A stretch of DNA of 54,261 bases from Chitinophagaceae bacterium (GCA_947454715.1 CANGMZ010000006.1:1-54261), one strand, 5' to 3'. Shown: positions 34,513 to 43,933, counted from the first letter of the stretch. Translations and numbers: made by a program. The notes: generated from the sequence alone by a model not told the origin.

Positions 34513-34989
34513 TTAAAAATTAATATTCAGTCTTTGCGGATTAGCCTGATTAGTTGTTCTTTCTAATGAGAAGCCATTTCGCTCCCGCATTGAAATTGCC
34601 GGAGATAGCTGGCAGAATGGCTCTTGCCTAATGTACTGCTCAAAGCTTTCACAAGTAAACTCAACATCACCTTGTTGGGTAATTATCGTCCAGCGTGTTT
34701 TTCCATCGTCATCAATCTCTTGCTCAATATCTTCTATTTCTATCGGTTCCATAGAAGTAGCATCAAATTCGAAAGAAAGGTCCTTGATTTTTTTAAAGAC
34801 TAGCGTTGCAGGCGACACCCAGTAAGTAAAAGGAAATCCATCAGTTTCCGGTTCATTCCATTGAAGGATATAATCGATATCCATTTCCAAATCTTCAGCG
34901 AGCCTTACTTTATAAATAGTACAATCGTGCCAACCCATGCGGTCGAAATCAGCTTCTGTCCAAATCCTTTTTTTTAATTCGTAGGTCAT
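34513..34989 (-). CDS. Unknown acidic cytoplasmic protein
   Basis: 158 residues, ATG at 34989. Sequence features: LKKRIWTEADFDRMGWHDCTIYKVRL near the start, EMDIDYILQWNE, then FTYWVSPATLVFKKIKDLSFEFDA, an acidic stretch (EPIEIEDIEQEIDDDGK), and WTIITQQGDVEFTCESFEQYIRQEP. The W/HDC and alternating strands suggest an all-beta or alpha+beta domain; the D-x-M-x-W-H-D-x-x-h start recalls some Imm-type immunity or WHDxx proteins, but I cannot assign it. No toxin gene is adjacent. It ends 126 bp before the release-factor-like gene, with a hairpin between. Confidence 0.68.
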   Translation of the reverse strand: MTYELKKRIWTEADFDRMGWHDCTIYKVRLAEDLEMDIDYILQWNEPETDGFPFTYWVSPATLVFKKIKDLSFEFDATSMEPIEIEDIEQEIDDDGKTRWTIITQQGDVEFTCESFEQYIRQEPFCQLSPAISMRERNGFSLERTTNQANPQRLNINF

Positions 34990-35079
34990 ATTTCATGTAT
35001 GAAGTGGTGAACAACAACAACAAGCAAAATAAACTGCTAACAAGCTACTACAATTTAAGTATAAAAACAGAGCAAAAGA

Positions 35080-36549
35080 TCAGACGTCAGCATTTTTTTT
35101 GTTCATAAGCTGCCTTATTGCGCCAAATGAAACAAACTTAAAAATGAATATAAACAGCACAGCAACCATAAAAAATATTGCAGCCTGTACAAACCAAATA
35201 ATATTGAGGAAGGTAACTACTAAATAAGCCAATGCAACTGTAAGACATAAATACCCTAATAAAGAAGCTATCCAACGAATATTGGACTTCAACTTTAGTA
35301 CGTGCGTGCAGGCAATAACGAATGCTATGGCAAGCGAAGACTGAGTAACGAATGAGGTAATAGCACCGCCTATTGCACTAAAATGTGGAATCAAGTAGAA
35401 ATTAAGTGACAGATTGAGCACTACGCCTACGAAAGCAATATAGTTCAGTACTTTAAGATCTCCATTTGCGGTGAGTAAGGTGCTGTAAATATACATGAGA
35501 CACCATGCAGGGAAACTGGCTATTAACCAAGAGAATACCATGCTGTATTCATGTACGTTTGCTGGATTGGCACTTTTATAGAGGAAGTGCATAATATCTG
35601 CGCTAAAGAAAACGCCGGCAATGGCAACAACAAACGACAGCGGCAACAACAAATTAGCACAAAGCTTAACAATGGGCTGTACATCTTGTTTTTGCGAGAG
35701 CATGCGCCCATACATAGGCAATAACATAGTTGCAAACATGAGCCCAAGAATATTAACCATATCAAGCTGGCGAAAAGCAGAAGCCCAAATATCAGCCTGT
35801 GTTTTCCCGTCAGCACACATACGCTCTATCATCATTGCATCAGCACGGTTATAAATCGACATCTGAAAAATGAGGATGGCATAGGGCAGGCTCTGCCTAA
35901 TGATGATTAGTACAGTAGGCAGATGAAATGAGAATCTCAATTTAATGCCTGATATGCGACGCAATACAATGTAAGCAATGATGGCTGTGATAAAGTAACA
36001 AGCGGCCTGTGTTATTACAAACCATTCTATTCTAAAATGATGCGCAGTGGGCGGATAAACCAATAAAAAGCCACAGATAAATACCATCATCAATCTGTCA
36101 GCGATAGACAAGATACCATCTGTCTTAAACTTATGAAGAGCCGCTATGTTACTACGTATAAACGACAATAATGCGTTTAGTGATTGAAACAACAATATAC
36201 CAATGAGCAAATTGAGTTCCCAGCCTCTATAGCCTAATAAAAAGCCCCAACTGTATGCCAGCAGCATGTAGACACCCATTAATACCAATCTTGCCGAAAG
36301 CATAGCGGGAAACACAGTTGCCAACTGATCAGGATCTCTGGCAATGGTACGGCTGTTATAGCTGGTGATACCAAAGTCTAGGACTATCTGAAAAATGATA
36401 CCTAAACTGAGTAATGCCTGATAAGTTCCGTAGTCGCCACCGGGCACTCTATTCTGCACTACCCTGTCTATAAAAAACACCCATACCGGCTTTACCAGTA
36501 TGTTGATGGCAATTATAAAGAGAATATTCTTGACAAAGAAACGACGCAT
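35080..36549 (-). CDS. Polysaccharide flippase (Wzx/MATE-like)
   Basis: 489 residues with about 12-14 transmembrane segments, starting MRRFFVKNILFIIAINILVKPVWVFFIDRVVQNRVPGGDYGTYQALLSLG, the usual N-terminus of the polysaccharide biosynthesis/oligosaccharide flippase family. It moves lipid-linked sugar units, or a related lipid-linked cargo, across the inner membrane. Conserved polar spots are FGITSYNSRTIARDP and YNRADAMMIERM. It is 9 kb from the ligase/Wzz pair; the three could act in one pathway but are not an operon. A MurJ-type lipid II flippase is less likely given the length and lack of the usual Arg/Asp triad. Confidence 0.87.
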   Translation of the reverse strand: MRRFFVKNILFIIAINILVKPVWVFFIDRVVQNRVPGGDYGTYQALLSLGIIFQIVLDFGITSYNSRTIARDPDQLATVFPAMLSARLVLMGVYMLLAYSWGFLLGYRGWELNLLIGILLFQSLNALLSFIRSNIAALHKFKTDGILSIADRLMMVFICGFLLVYPPTAHHFRIEWFVITQAACYFITAIIAYIVLRRISGIKLRFSFHLPTVLIIIRQSLPYAILIFQMSIYNRADAMMIERMCADGKTQADIWASAFRQLDMVNILGLMFATMLLPMYGRMLSQKQDVQPIVKLCANLLLPLSFVVAIAGVFFSADIMHFLYKSANPANVHEYSMVFSWLIASFPAWCLMYIYSTLLTANGDLKVLNYIAFVGVVLNLSLNFYLIPHFSAIGGAITSFVTQSSLAIAFVIACTHVLKLKSNIRWIASLLGYLCLTVALAYLVVTFLNIIWFVQAAIFFMVAVLFIFIFKFVSFGAIRQLMNKKNADV

Positions 36550-36659
36550 GAACGGTAAAAATAATGATTTAATGCCTCAGTTGGGTAATGCATTCAATCA
36601 CAACCATCATACTACAGCAAAAAAACGACTTTAAGGTATTTATCTTACTAACCGGTATA

Positions 36660-36693
36660 CAAAAAGCGAAGCCGGGCATTTTGCCCGGCTTCG
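36660..36693 (-). terminator. Intrinsic terminator of the Cys-repeat T9SS gene
   Basis: A GC-rich perfect 12-bp stem, CGAAGCCGGGCA with TGCCCGGCTTCG, 3-nt loop, followed on the minus strand by CTTTTTG. It lies 21 nt past the stop codon of the 36714-40205 gene. Confidence 0.9.
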
Positions 36694-36713
36694 TAATTAT
36701 CACTTTTGATTTA

Positions 36714-39700
36714 TTATCTGAGTAAGGTTAAATTACCCTGATGGTGCTCTTTTTTGCCATCTTTGAATGTGCCATCGATGATGTAAACATAAACACCTTC
36801 AGTTTGTGCTTCACCATTAAATTTACCATCCCATCCTCTACCATCGACAGAGTTGGTAGTGAAAATCAACTGTCCCCAACGATTATAAATATCCATTTTA
36901 AACCCTGTAAGGCCACTTGACAAGAACTGTCTAGGATAGAAATAATCATTTACGCCATCTCCGTTAGGTGTAAAGATATTCGGGATACTCATGTAGCAGT
37001 CTTCCCTAACTACTACAGAGTCACTAGCACTACAGTTACCGATAGTAACCGTTGCAAAATAGCTTCCCGGCTCAGAGACTAAGTAGTTGTATGTAGTTGT
37101 GCCAGTGTTCCATAACCATGATGCAGCTGTATTCCCTCCATTTGTAAAATCTGAAAGGAGAATTGTCTCACTTCCTCCGCAAATAGCAGTATCAGGACCC
37201 AGATTGATGGTTGGCTGAGGCACTACAGTGACTGTGCGACTAACACTAAGATTAGGGCAAATTCTAAAGTTAACAGTAGATGTAAGTACAAACGTACCAG
37301 TAGAATGATACGCATATATCACAGGGTTCACGTCTTTAATGCTATCTCCGTCACCAAAACTCCACGTTAATCCGGTAACACCAACATTTGCATATATGCT
37401 GCTCATCGTAACATAAGTAGATTGACAAAGAACAGTATCTGTCAATGAGATAGCCAAACTGCTCAGAGAGTCAATGAAAATAGTTGCATAAGCAGTATCA
37501 CTACAAGGCACAAAGTTTGTAGCAATGAGCTGAACAGTATAAGTTCCTACATTAGTGAATATATGTGTAGGTGCTGATGCAGTGCTTGTGGTTCCATCAC
37601 CGAAAGACCATACATAAGTAGGGGGTGTACCCACACTTGTACTGGTAAACTGAACAGGATTTTTCTGACAAGCAATAGTATCGCCTGTGAAAGAGGCCTG
37701 TATAGGGTGATTGAGAACAATTGTAGAAGTGATACTATCTACACAATAGTGATTCGTGATAATCAAAGTTACATTGTAAGTTCCCTGAGGATATGAATGC
37801 ACCGGATTTGCAGAAGTATCAGTTGTACCGTCACCGAAATGCCAAACATACCATAAGCTACCACCCGGCACTGTTGTAGAAGCATTGTGGAAGAATACAT
37901 TATCAAAAGTACAACCATATTGTATTGTGCTTGTAAACGCAGGTACAATAGGTGGATTAGACAATATTACCGGTGTAGTTATAGTAACAGTAGGGCAAGG
38001 ACCAACCTTAATAAAGAAATTACTGTAAGTACCTGCGCAAAGGTTATAAATTGTCAATGTACTATCGGGACCAGAAGAATACAATACGGGTGGTTGAGGC
38101 ACACCGTTCATGCTATAATATACAGTATCGATAGGACCAGGAGGACAACCTTTGATAGTGATGTTACCATTGCATATTCCGCATTCTGTAGGTTGAGTTG
38201 AACCTACAACTGCAATAGGAATAAGTGGAGGTGCAGAGATGATGAATGTACCAACCGGGTTAGAAACGCAAGTATTCAGTGTAGCGGTAACATTGGTGTA
38301 AGTACCAGGACACAGATTATGTATTGTTACTCTACCTGAAGCATCACTTGTAGTAACCACTGCAGGCTGAGGAGTTCCGTTATAGGAATAGTTAACCGTA
38401 ATGGTTTGCAAAGGAGTTAATCCATATAAAGTAATAGTACCATCGCAAGCAGAGCAAGAAGCATTTGTAGATGAAGTATCTGCAATACCGAATGCAGGGT
38501 TTGTTATTGTTAAAGGACCGGCAGCAGCTGTTGTACAAGTATTCATCTTAACCGTGATGTTTGAATATACACCAGCGCAAAGCCCAGTCAATACTATTGT
38601 TCCGGATGCAGGGACAACCAATACTACAGGAGTTTGAGCTACACCATCCTTGATATAATTAACTGTATCAGAGAAACCGGGAACTAGACCGTTAATAATT
38701 ATTGTGGCATCACATGCTCCACAAACTGACGGGCTAGTATTTGAAACTGAAGAGATAAAGAAAACAGGATTAGTCAAAGTTGTAGTAGGACCATTAGCAA
38801 TACAGTTATTCATTTTAACCGTGATACCGGAGTATACACCCGCACACAAACCGGTGAGCGTAATTGTACCAGAAGCGCTTGCTACCTGAATTACCTGTGG
38901 CTGTGGTACCCCGTCTTTAATATAATTTACTGTATCAGAATATCCCGGAACCAATCCGTTGATTGTCATAGATCCGTTACAAACACCACAAACTGTAGGG
39001 TTCACAAAAGAGATTGAAGAAATTGTAAACGGAGGAGGCGTTACTGTAACTGATGCATAAGGAGCAGAAGTACAATATCCGACCTTAGCCGTAAAATTGG
39101 TATAAGTGCCCGCACAAAGACCAGGTATAGTTATATCTCCGGCAGCATTTGGCACACCTACAAAAGTAGGCTGAGCAACTGCACCCAGATAATAATTAAT
39201 AGTATCGGATGAGCCTGGCAATAAACCATGTAGTGTCACAGAGCCATCGCACAAACCACAAACTGTTGGGCTTGTAGATGTAATGGAAGAGATAGCCGGA
39301 CCGGTACCAATCGTCACATTGACAAAAGCCCTTGATGTATCACCGCATGTAATGGCGCGCGCCTCATACGTTGTAGGTACAGTTGGGTTCACGACAACAC
39401 TTGGGCCAGTTCCTAACAATGTAGTACCTGAATACCATGAAATTGTTGCAGATGAATCGGGAACCGGGTTGAAAGGAATAGATGTAACTGTGTAATTAGC
39501 TAAAGTAGCATCAGGCGTAAATCTGTATGCATCAGGCGTAAGTACTGTCCATAAAGAAGGGTAATTTCTTCCCGGGCTTGGTGTACCTGTACTCCCTGTA
39601 GCATTTTCAATTCCTTGTATTGCATAACCACTATTCCAAGAAGTACATGCGTCTTTTCTCTTTGTATGAACTTCTATTACATTTGATGTTTCGTATAAAA

Positions 39701-40205
39701 TAATCTGAAAAGAAGCTTTAAGAGTTGTGCAGCTGAATAAACGTGTATCACAAAAGTTGACTACTAATTTCCTGTATGGCGCAACACCTGCTACTCCATA
39801 AGAAACAGTACCGCCGGATGGTATGTAGATATCAGCATAAACACCGCAAATTGAATTTCTGATTGCAGTATTAGCAGGAATTCCACTACCGATAGACCAA
39901 GCAGAGTAACTACTTGCAGCAGAAGCATTGAAAGTAATATATCCGTTAGACGATATTACAAAATTCGTATACGTATTTCCGTAATAGTTGAAGGAAAAAC
40001 CGATAGGATATAATGGTGAATTCTGATCATCTACAGAAAGAGAAACAGTATGAGAATTATAACCGTTGTTTATAGCCTGCATGGTTAAGGGAGCACCATT
40101 ACAAACAACAGTATCAGGACCGGAAGGAACAACAATGCTCACCTGTGCTGTAGCCATGTAACTCAGCAGTGCGGCAAAGAAGGTTAAGAGTAATTTTTGT
40201 TTCAT
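36714..40205 (-). CDS. Large surface protein: Cys-rich repeats, PKD domains, T9SS type B signal
   Basis: 1163 residues from the ATG at 40205 (a TTG lies five codons upstream). The order is: signal peptide (MKQKLLLTFFAALLSYMATAQ); a nidogen/choice-of-anchor-like domain (about 25-230, YPIGFSFNYYGNTYTNFVISSNG); an Ig-like part (to about 300); five repeats of about 90 residues (about 301-745); three PKD domains (about 757-830, 841-911, 925-995, with FGDGTTDTSANPVHSYPQGTYNV and relatives); and the CHU_C / gliding-motility C-terminal domain (about 1070-1163, SIPNIFTPNGDGVNDYFYP ... YNRWGQLIF). The last is a type B T9SS signal, so the protein should be surface-bound, with adhesion the likely role. 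Confidence 0.9.
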   Translation of the reverse strand: MKQKLLLTFFAALLSYMATAQVSIVVPSGPDTVVCNGAPLTMQAINNGYNSHTVSLSVDDQNSPLYPIGFSFNYYGNTYTNFVISSNGYITFNASAASSYSAWSIGSGIPANTAIRNSICGVYADIYIPSGGTVSYGVAGVAPYRKLVVNFCDTRLFSCTTLKASFQIILYETSNVIEVHTKRKDACTSWNSGYAIQGIENATGSTGTPSPGRNYPSLWTVLTPDAYRFTPDATLANYTVTSIPFNPVPDSSATISWYSGTTLLGTGPSVVVNPTVPTTYEARAITCGDTSRAFVNVTIGTGPAISSITSTSPTVCGLCDGSVTLHGLLPGSSDTINYYLGAVAQPTFVGVPNAAGDITIPGLCAGTYTNFTAKVGYCTSAPYASVTVTPPPFTISSISFVNPTVCGVCNGSMTINGLVPGYSDTVNYIKDGVPQPQVIQVASASGTITLTGLCAGVYSGITVKMNNCIANGPTTTLTNPVFFISSVSNTSPSVCGACDATIIINGLVPGFSDTVNYIKDGVAQTPVVLVVPASGTIVLTGLCAGVYSNITVKMNTCTTAAAGPLTITNPAFGIADTSSTNASCSACDGTITLYGLTPLQTITVNYSYNGTPQPAVVTTSDASGRVTIHNLCPGTYTNVTATLNTCVSNPVGTFIISAPPLIPIAVVGSTQPTECGICNGNITIKGCPPGPIDTVYYSMNGVPQPPVLYSSGPDSTLTIYNLCAGTYSNFFIKVGPCPTVTITTPVILSNPPIVPAFTSTIQYGCTFDNVFFHNASTTVPGGSLWYVWHFGDGTTDTSANPVHSYPQGTYNVTLIITNHYCVDSITSTIVLNHPIQASFTGDTIACQKNPVQFTSTSVGTPPTYVWSFGDGTTSTASAPTHIFTNVGTYTVQLIATNFVPCSDTAYATIFIDSLSSLAISLTDTVLCQSTYVTMSSIYANVGVTGLTWSFGDGDSIKDVNPVIYAYHSTGTFVLTSTVNFRICPNLSVSRTVTVVPQPTINLGPDTAICGGSETILLSDFTNGGNTAASWLWNTGTTTYNYLVSEPGSYFATVTIGNCSASDSVVVREDCYMSIPNIFTPNGDGVNDYFYPRQFLSSGLTGFKMDIYNRWGQLIFTTNSVDGRGWDGKFNGEAQTEGVYVYIIDGTFKDGKKEHHQGNLTLLR
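37970..39293 (-). repeat. Five tandem Cys-rich repeats of about 90 codons
   Basis: Each unit starts near C-G-x-C-(D/N)-G/A and carries GL-x-P-G-x-x-(D)T-hNY and a second half with (L)TGLCAGxYxNhTVKhxxC. First cysteines are about residues 316, 406, 495, 584 and 675 counted from the ATG, a period of 89-91 residues. Four cysteines recur per unit (CxxC, the Cys of LCAG, and a later Cys). Units 2 and 3 share NGLVPG(Y/F)SDTVNYIKDGV almost exactly, suggesting recent duplication. Confidence 0.85.
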
Positions 40206-40551
40206 AAGAAGTTTTTTCAAAAACCAAGCGTAAAAACCAAATATAAGAATTAATTCGTAAAAGTTAATAAAAACACAACGTTTATAAAATAATGCGCATA
40301 TAGGTAAATACTAAAAATGATCAACAATTATACTAAATAGACAGTAGGTTTTAACTATTGGTTGGTATTTGCAGCAGAATACTGCACAAATAACTAATTA
40401 TAGTTTATAAAAAAACAAAAAAGTAAAATAATTCAATATATTTTCTCACCTATAAATCATGAATAAGTATTGGATATGCTCCCATAGAAAAATGTTTAAG
40501 TATAGATTCCTTCAAACAAAGTAATTTTCCGGTCTTATTATTAATGTACAG
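40206..40551. other. Gene-free divergent intergenic region
   Basis: 346 bp, very AT-rich, between the divergent T9SS type B gene and the flavin reductase gene. It holds the leftward -7 box at 40238-40245. A TAATTTTC sequence near 40520 is the best, imperfect, rightward -7 candidate. I see no ORF, RNA gene or strong hairpin. Confidence 0.6.
40238..40245 (-). promoter_or_regulatory. -7 box upstream of the Cys-repeat T9SS gene
   Basis: Minus-strand TATATTTG, an exact TAnnTTTG, 32 nt before the ATG at 40205. The nearest upstream TTG is about 30 nt away, which is too far. Confidence 0.35.
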
Positions 40552-41052
40552 ATGATAACAGTAATATCCGGCACGAACCGGGCCGACAGCATGAGTTTGC
40601 GAACTGCAAAGCTTTATGTAGATATTTTGAAAGAAGCATCAGAAAATGTGAAGTTACTAGCACTGGAAGGAAAGGAGGTTTGGGAAAGAGGTGATGCAAT
40701 GCTAGCTATAGAACAAGAATACCTAATCCCAGCCGAAAAATTCATTTTCATAATGCCGGAATACAATGCCAGTTTCCCGGGCATTTTAAAAGTTATGATG
40801 GATAACAGTGACATAAAAAAATGCTGGTGGTATAAAAAAGCATTATTAACTGGTATTTCTGATGGCAGGGCAGGCAACCTTAGAGGCATTGAGCACATGA
40901 CCAGTATCTTGCATTATTTAAAAGTAAACGTTCATTACAATAAAATTGTCCTTTCCCGCATAAAAGATGAGGTTGACAAGGCCGGCAGCTTCAAAAAGCC
41001 GGAAACAGAGGACAGTATTCGCCAACAAATAACAGATTTTTTAAAATTCTAA
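40552..41052 (+). CDS. NADPH-dependent FMN reductase family protein
   Basis: 166 residues with a flavodoxin-like fold. MITVISGTNRADSMSLRTAKLYVDIL supplies the phosphate-binding loop after strand 1 (SGTNRADSMS), and FIFIMPEYNASFPGILKVMMDN is the conserved P-E-Y-N-x-S-x-P-x-xLK motif of the family. It transfers electrons from NAD(P)H to flavins or quinones; the exact substrate is unknown. It stops 9 bp before the metallophosphoesterase, so the two are likely co-transcribed. Confidence 0.9.
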   Translation: MITVISGTNRADSMSLRTAKLYVDILKEASENVKLLALEGKEVWERGDAMLAIEQEYLIPAEKFIFIMPEYNASFPGILKVMMDNSDIKKCWWYKKALLTGISDGRAGNLRGIEHMTSILHYLKVNVHYNKIVLSRIKDEVDKAGSFKKPETEDSIRQQITDFLKF

Positions 41053-41061
41053 TCACCAATC

Positions 41062-42312
41062 ATGGGTATCCGTTTTGTAATTGTACTTTGTTTACTTGCG
41101 CTTGCAGAGTATTATAGCTTTATTCTTGTGCGCTCCATGGTGAGAAATATGCCAACAACCTGGCGAACCTCCCTAACGATAACTTATGTGGTACTAACTA
41201 TTATCTGTTGGTTGGGTTTTGTGTTTTTCAGACAATTAGCTGCATCAGGCACACCACATGCCTTCCGCAATATTTACACTGCTCTAGCCATGGGCATGAT
41301 TGTAGGTAAAATTCTTATCCTACTTGTTATGCTTGTTGATGATCTACGTAGATTAATTACATCATTAATAGCTGCTGTGGCATTTCACAACTCACCTACT
41401 TCTGAAGGAATAACAAACCCAATAGAACGATCTGTATTTCTGAAAAATACAGCTATAATCTTAGCAGGGCTTTCAATAGGAGGGTTTGCATTTGGAATCA
41501 GAAACAGGTATAACTACAGAGTAAGAAAAATAAAATTGCAATTTGCCGGCTTGCCAGCATCCTTTAAGGGGCTGAAGATTGTGCAGATATCAGATATACA
41601 CACGGGTAGTTTCGATGATCATTCTGCTGTTGCGCATGGTATAGACCGAGTAATGGACCAGAAAGCCGATATCATATTGTTTACGGGTGACTTGGTCAAT
41701 AATGTATCAACAGAAGTAGATGAAAAATATCAGGAGATATTCTCAAGACTAAAAGCACCAATGGGGGTTTATTCAACCTTGGGCAATCATGACTATGGCG
41801 ACTATGTACAATGGCCAACAGCACAGGCAAAAGTTGACAATCTGGAGCGTTTAAAACAAATACATGCATCTATGGGTTGGCGTCTGATGATGAACGAGCA
41901 TCAGGTATTTGAACGTGGTAGTGATAAGATCGCGCTCATAGGTATTGAGAACTGGGGAGCGAAAGCCAACTTTCCGAAGTATGGTGATATGAAAAAAGCG
42001 TTCGAAGGGCTAAGAGAAAAAAATGTACCATTCAAAATTCTGATGTCACACGACCCGTCGCACTGGGAAGCTCAGGTGCGCACAGAATATAAGGATGTGC
42101 AATTAACACTAAGTGGCCATACACATGGAATGCAATTTGGCGTTGACAGTAAATGGTTGAAATGGAGTCCAGTGCAATACATTTACAAACAGTGGGCTGG
42201 TATCTATGAAGAAGGAGAACAATCTCTTTATGTGAACAGAGGATTCGGCTTCTTAGGATATCCCGGCAGACTGGGAATATTACCAGAGATAACTGTTATA
42301 GAACTAGTATAG
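41062..42312 (+). CDS. Membrane-anchored metallophosphoesterase
   Basis: 416 residues. The first half of the N-terminal region has about four transmembrane segments (for example FVIVLCLLALAEYYSFILV and GMIVGKILILLVMLV). From about residue 165 comes a calcineurin-like phosphoesterase domain with all metal motifs: DIHTG (D-x-H), TGDLVNN (GD), GNHDYGDY (GNHD), and SGHTHGMQFG (GHTH). This arrangement matches the YkuE/YaeI-like family, some of which are UDP-2,3-diacylglucosamine or phospholipid-related hydrolases; the substrate here is not known. Its terminator follows, closing a two-gene operon. Confidence 0.92.
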   Translation: MGIRFVIVLCLLALAEYYSFILVRSMVRNMPTTWRTSLTITYVVLTIICWLGFVFFRQLAASGTPHAFRNIYTALAMGMIVGKILILLVMLVDDLRRLITSLIAAVAFHNSPTSEGITNPIERSVFLKNTAIILAGLSIGGFAFGIRNRYNYRVRKIKLQFAGLPASFKGLKIVQISDIHTGSFDDHSAVAHGIDRVMDQKADIILFTGDLVNNVSTEVDEKYQEIFSRLKAPMGVYSTLGNHDYGDYVQWPTAQAKVDNLERLKQIHASMGWRLMMNEHQVFERGSDKIALIGIENWGAKANFPKYGDMKKAFEGLREKNVPFKILMSHDPSHWEAQVRTEYKDVQLTLSGHTHGMQFGVDSKWLKWSPVQYIYKQWAGIYEEGEQSLYVNRGFGFLGYPGRLGILPEITVIELV

Positions 42313-42338
42313 CAATAAATAAAAGTGTTTAAATAGAT

Positions 42339-42383
42339 AATGAGGGTTGAGCTACATAGGTAGTTTGACCCTCATTCTTTTTT
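42339..42383 (+). terminator. Intrinsic terminator of the metallophosphoesterase gene
   Basis: AATGAGGGT with ACCCTCATT plus an inner CTAC/GTAG stem, followed by CTTTTTTG. It lies 27 nt after the stop codon. Confidence 0.82.
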
Positions 42384-42466
42384 GACACAAAAAGTAGCTG
42401 CGAAAAAAAATGATTCTTTTTATGGAATTATAAAGTATTCAGCATCTTATATGCAAACACACTGCT

Positions 42467-42979
42467 ATGGCTGAGCTGATGATGCCGCAGAAGAACGGCA
42501 AACGAAAAATACACTCTTTGCGAATTGACCTCACACCGATGGTGGACTTAGGCTTCTTACTGATTACATTTTTTATGCTCACTACTACCATGGCACGACC
42601 TAACTCAATGGAAATAAATATGCCTACTGATGAGCCCACCGATGAACCAACTACATTTATTAGTGAAGCAACAGTCACCTTTATACCAACAAAAGATCAC
42701 ACGCTCAGTTACTATTTTGGCGCACTTGGCGACAACTCAAAGATGCAGTACACCAGTATGCAGAAAGCTAGAGAAATTATACAGCGCAAGAAGAGCCAAG
42801 TAGCTGCATTACCTGACAATTTTTCAAAGAATGCGCACCTGCTTCATGTGATTATAAAACCCAGCAACAGTTGCAAGTATGAAGATGTAGTGAGTCTACT
42901 TGATGAAATGAATATCAATGACGTGCGCTATTATGCAATAGCAGACTTAAACGAAGCAGAGACGGCTTTAATAAAATAA
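42467..42979 (+). CDS. ExbD/TolR-family biopolymer transport protein
   Basis: 170 residues: a cytoplasmic N-terminus (MAELMMPQKNGKRKIHSLRID), then one transmembrane helix starting LTPMVDLGFLLITFFMLTTTMA, with the conserved membrane Asp in PMVDLGF. The rest is periplasmic. ExbD works with ExbB to use the proton gradient to energise TonB. The TonB gene follows 153 bp later, but ExbB is not here. The periplasmic part is longer than in E. coli ExbD, as is common in Bacteroidota. The gene begins 154 bp after the previous operon. Confidence 0.9.
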   Translation: MAELMMPQKNGKRKIHSLRIDLTPMVDLGFLLITFFMLTTTMARPNSMEINMPTDEPTDEPTTFISEATVTFIPTKDHTLSYYFGALGDNSKMQYTSMQKAREIIQRKKSQVAALPDNFSKNAHLLHVIIKPSNSCKYEDVVSLLDEMNINDVRYYAIADLNEAETALIK

Positions 42980-43132
42980 GCAATAAGTAAGTAACAAATA
43001 CCATTCCATATACACTCAATTGCAAGCCCCAATAAAGGGTCTTATAGCTACTGCTTTGCCTAACAATTTCACCAAATACTTCCGTTGCTCACGACACAAT
43101 TATTAATAAACCTTTCAAAAAAAAACAAAATT

Positions 43133-43933
43133 ATGGACACCAACAAAATGCTCGAAGCAGATTACCTGGACATTATTTTCGATAACCGGAATAAAAAATA
43201 TGGCGGCTATGAGTTACGTAAAAACTATAGCAAACGAGTAAGAAAAGGCATAGGTTTTTTAGGATTAGGATTAGGTGCATTGATTAGTTTTTCTTTCATT
43301 AATACTGAGAAAGCAAAAGATGCAATTGTGACCATACCTACTACAACTATATTAACAGAAGTAGATCTAACCAAGAAAATATTGCCACCACCACCAAAAG
43401 TAGAAACATTGCCACCGCCTGCAGCTGCCAAAACAAAAACACTGACACCTCCAGTAATTACCGACAACGATATTAAACCAGATGAACACATGACAGAGGC
43501 AAAAGACCTAGTTGATGCACATGTTGGGCTACATAATGTGGATACCGGCAGCAATGAATTAGGTACAGACAGACCGGGAACAGGGACTGCAAAAGCTGTA
43601 GTAATCAATACTCCTGAGAAGACCACACTACCTACTTTCATAGACCAGATGCCTGAGTATGCAGGCAATCTCATGAGTTACTTATCTAAAAATATAAACT
43701 ACCCTCCCAATGCAAGAGAAGCCAATGTAGAAGGTAGAGTAGCAGTGCAGTTTGTAGTAGCAGAAGATGGCGCCATCAGCAATGTAAAAGTTGTAAGGGG
43801 TATAGGTAACGGATGTGACGAAGAAGCAATGAGAGTGATAAGAGCCATGCCTAAATGGAAACCAGGTAAAAATAATGGTATACCAACCAAAGTACTGTTT
43901 ACTCAGGTGATTGTTTTTAAGCTGGAGAAGTAA
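43133..43933 (+). CDS. Energy transducer TonB
   Basis: 266 residues from the ATG at 43133; the frame extends to 43085 through a sequence without a likely start. The N-terminal motif DIIFDNRNKKYGGYELRKNY and the transmembrane segment (IGFLGLGLGALISFSFI) are the usual Bacteroidota TonB opening. A Pro-rich spacer follows (ILPPPPKVETLPPPAAAKTKTLTPP), then the TonB_C domain (about 185-266, NINYPPNAREANVEGRVAVQFVVAEDGAISNVKVV ... MPKWKPGKNNG). It connects inner-membrane energy (ExbB-ExbD) to outer-membrane receptors. It is probably co-expressed with the ExbD gene. Confidence 0.92.
   Translation: MDTNKMLEADYLDIIFDNRNKKYGGYELRKNYSKRVRKGIGFLGLGLGALISFSFINTEKAKDAIVTIPTTTILTEVDLTKKILPPPPKVETLPPPAAAKTKTLTPPVITDNDIKPDEHMTEAKDLVDAHVGLHNVDTGSNELGTDRPGTGTAKAVVINTPEKTTLPTFIDQMPEYAGNLMSYLSKNINYPPNAREANVEGRVAVQFVVAEDGAISNVKVVRGIGNGCDEEAMRVIRAMPKWKPGKNNGIPTKVLFTQVIVFKLEK

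Noticed and set aside
36714-40205. Regular repeats as a possible CRISPR-like array
   Set aside because: The period is about 270 bp, in frame, and encodes protein modules; there are no short direct repeats with unique spacers.
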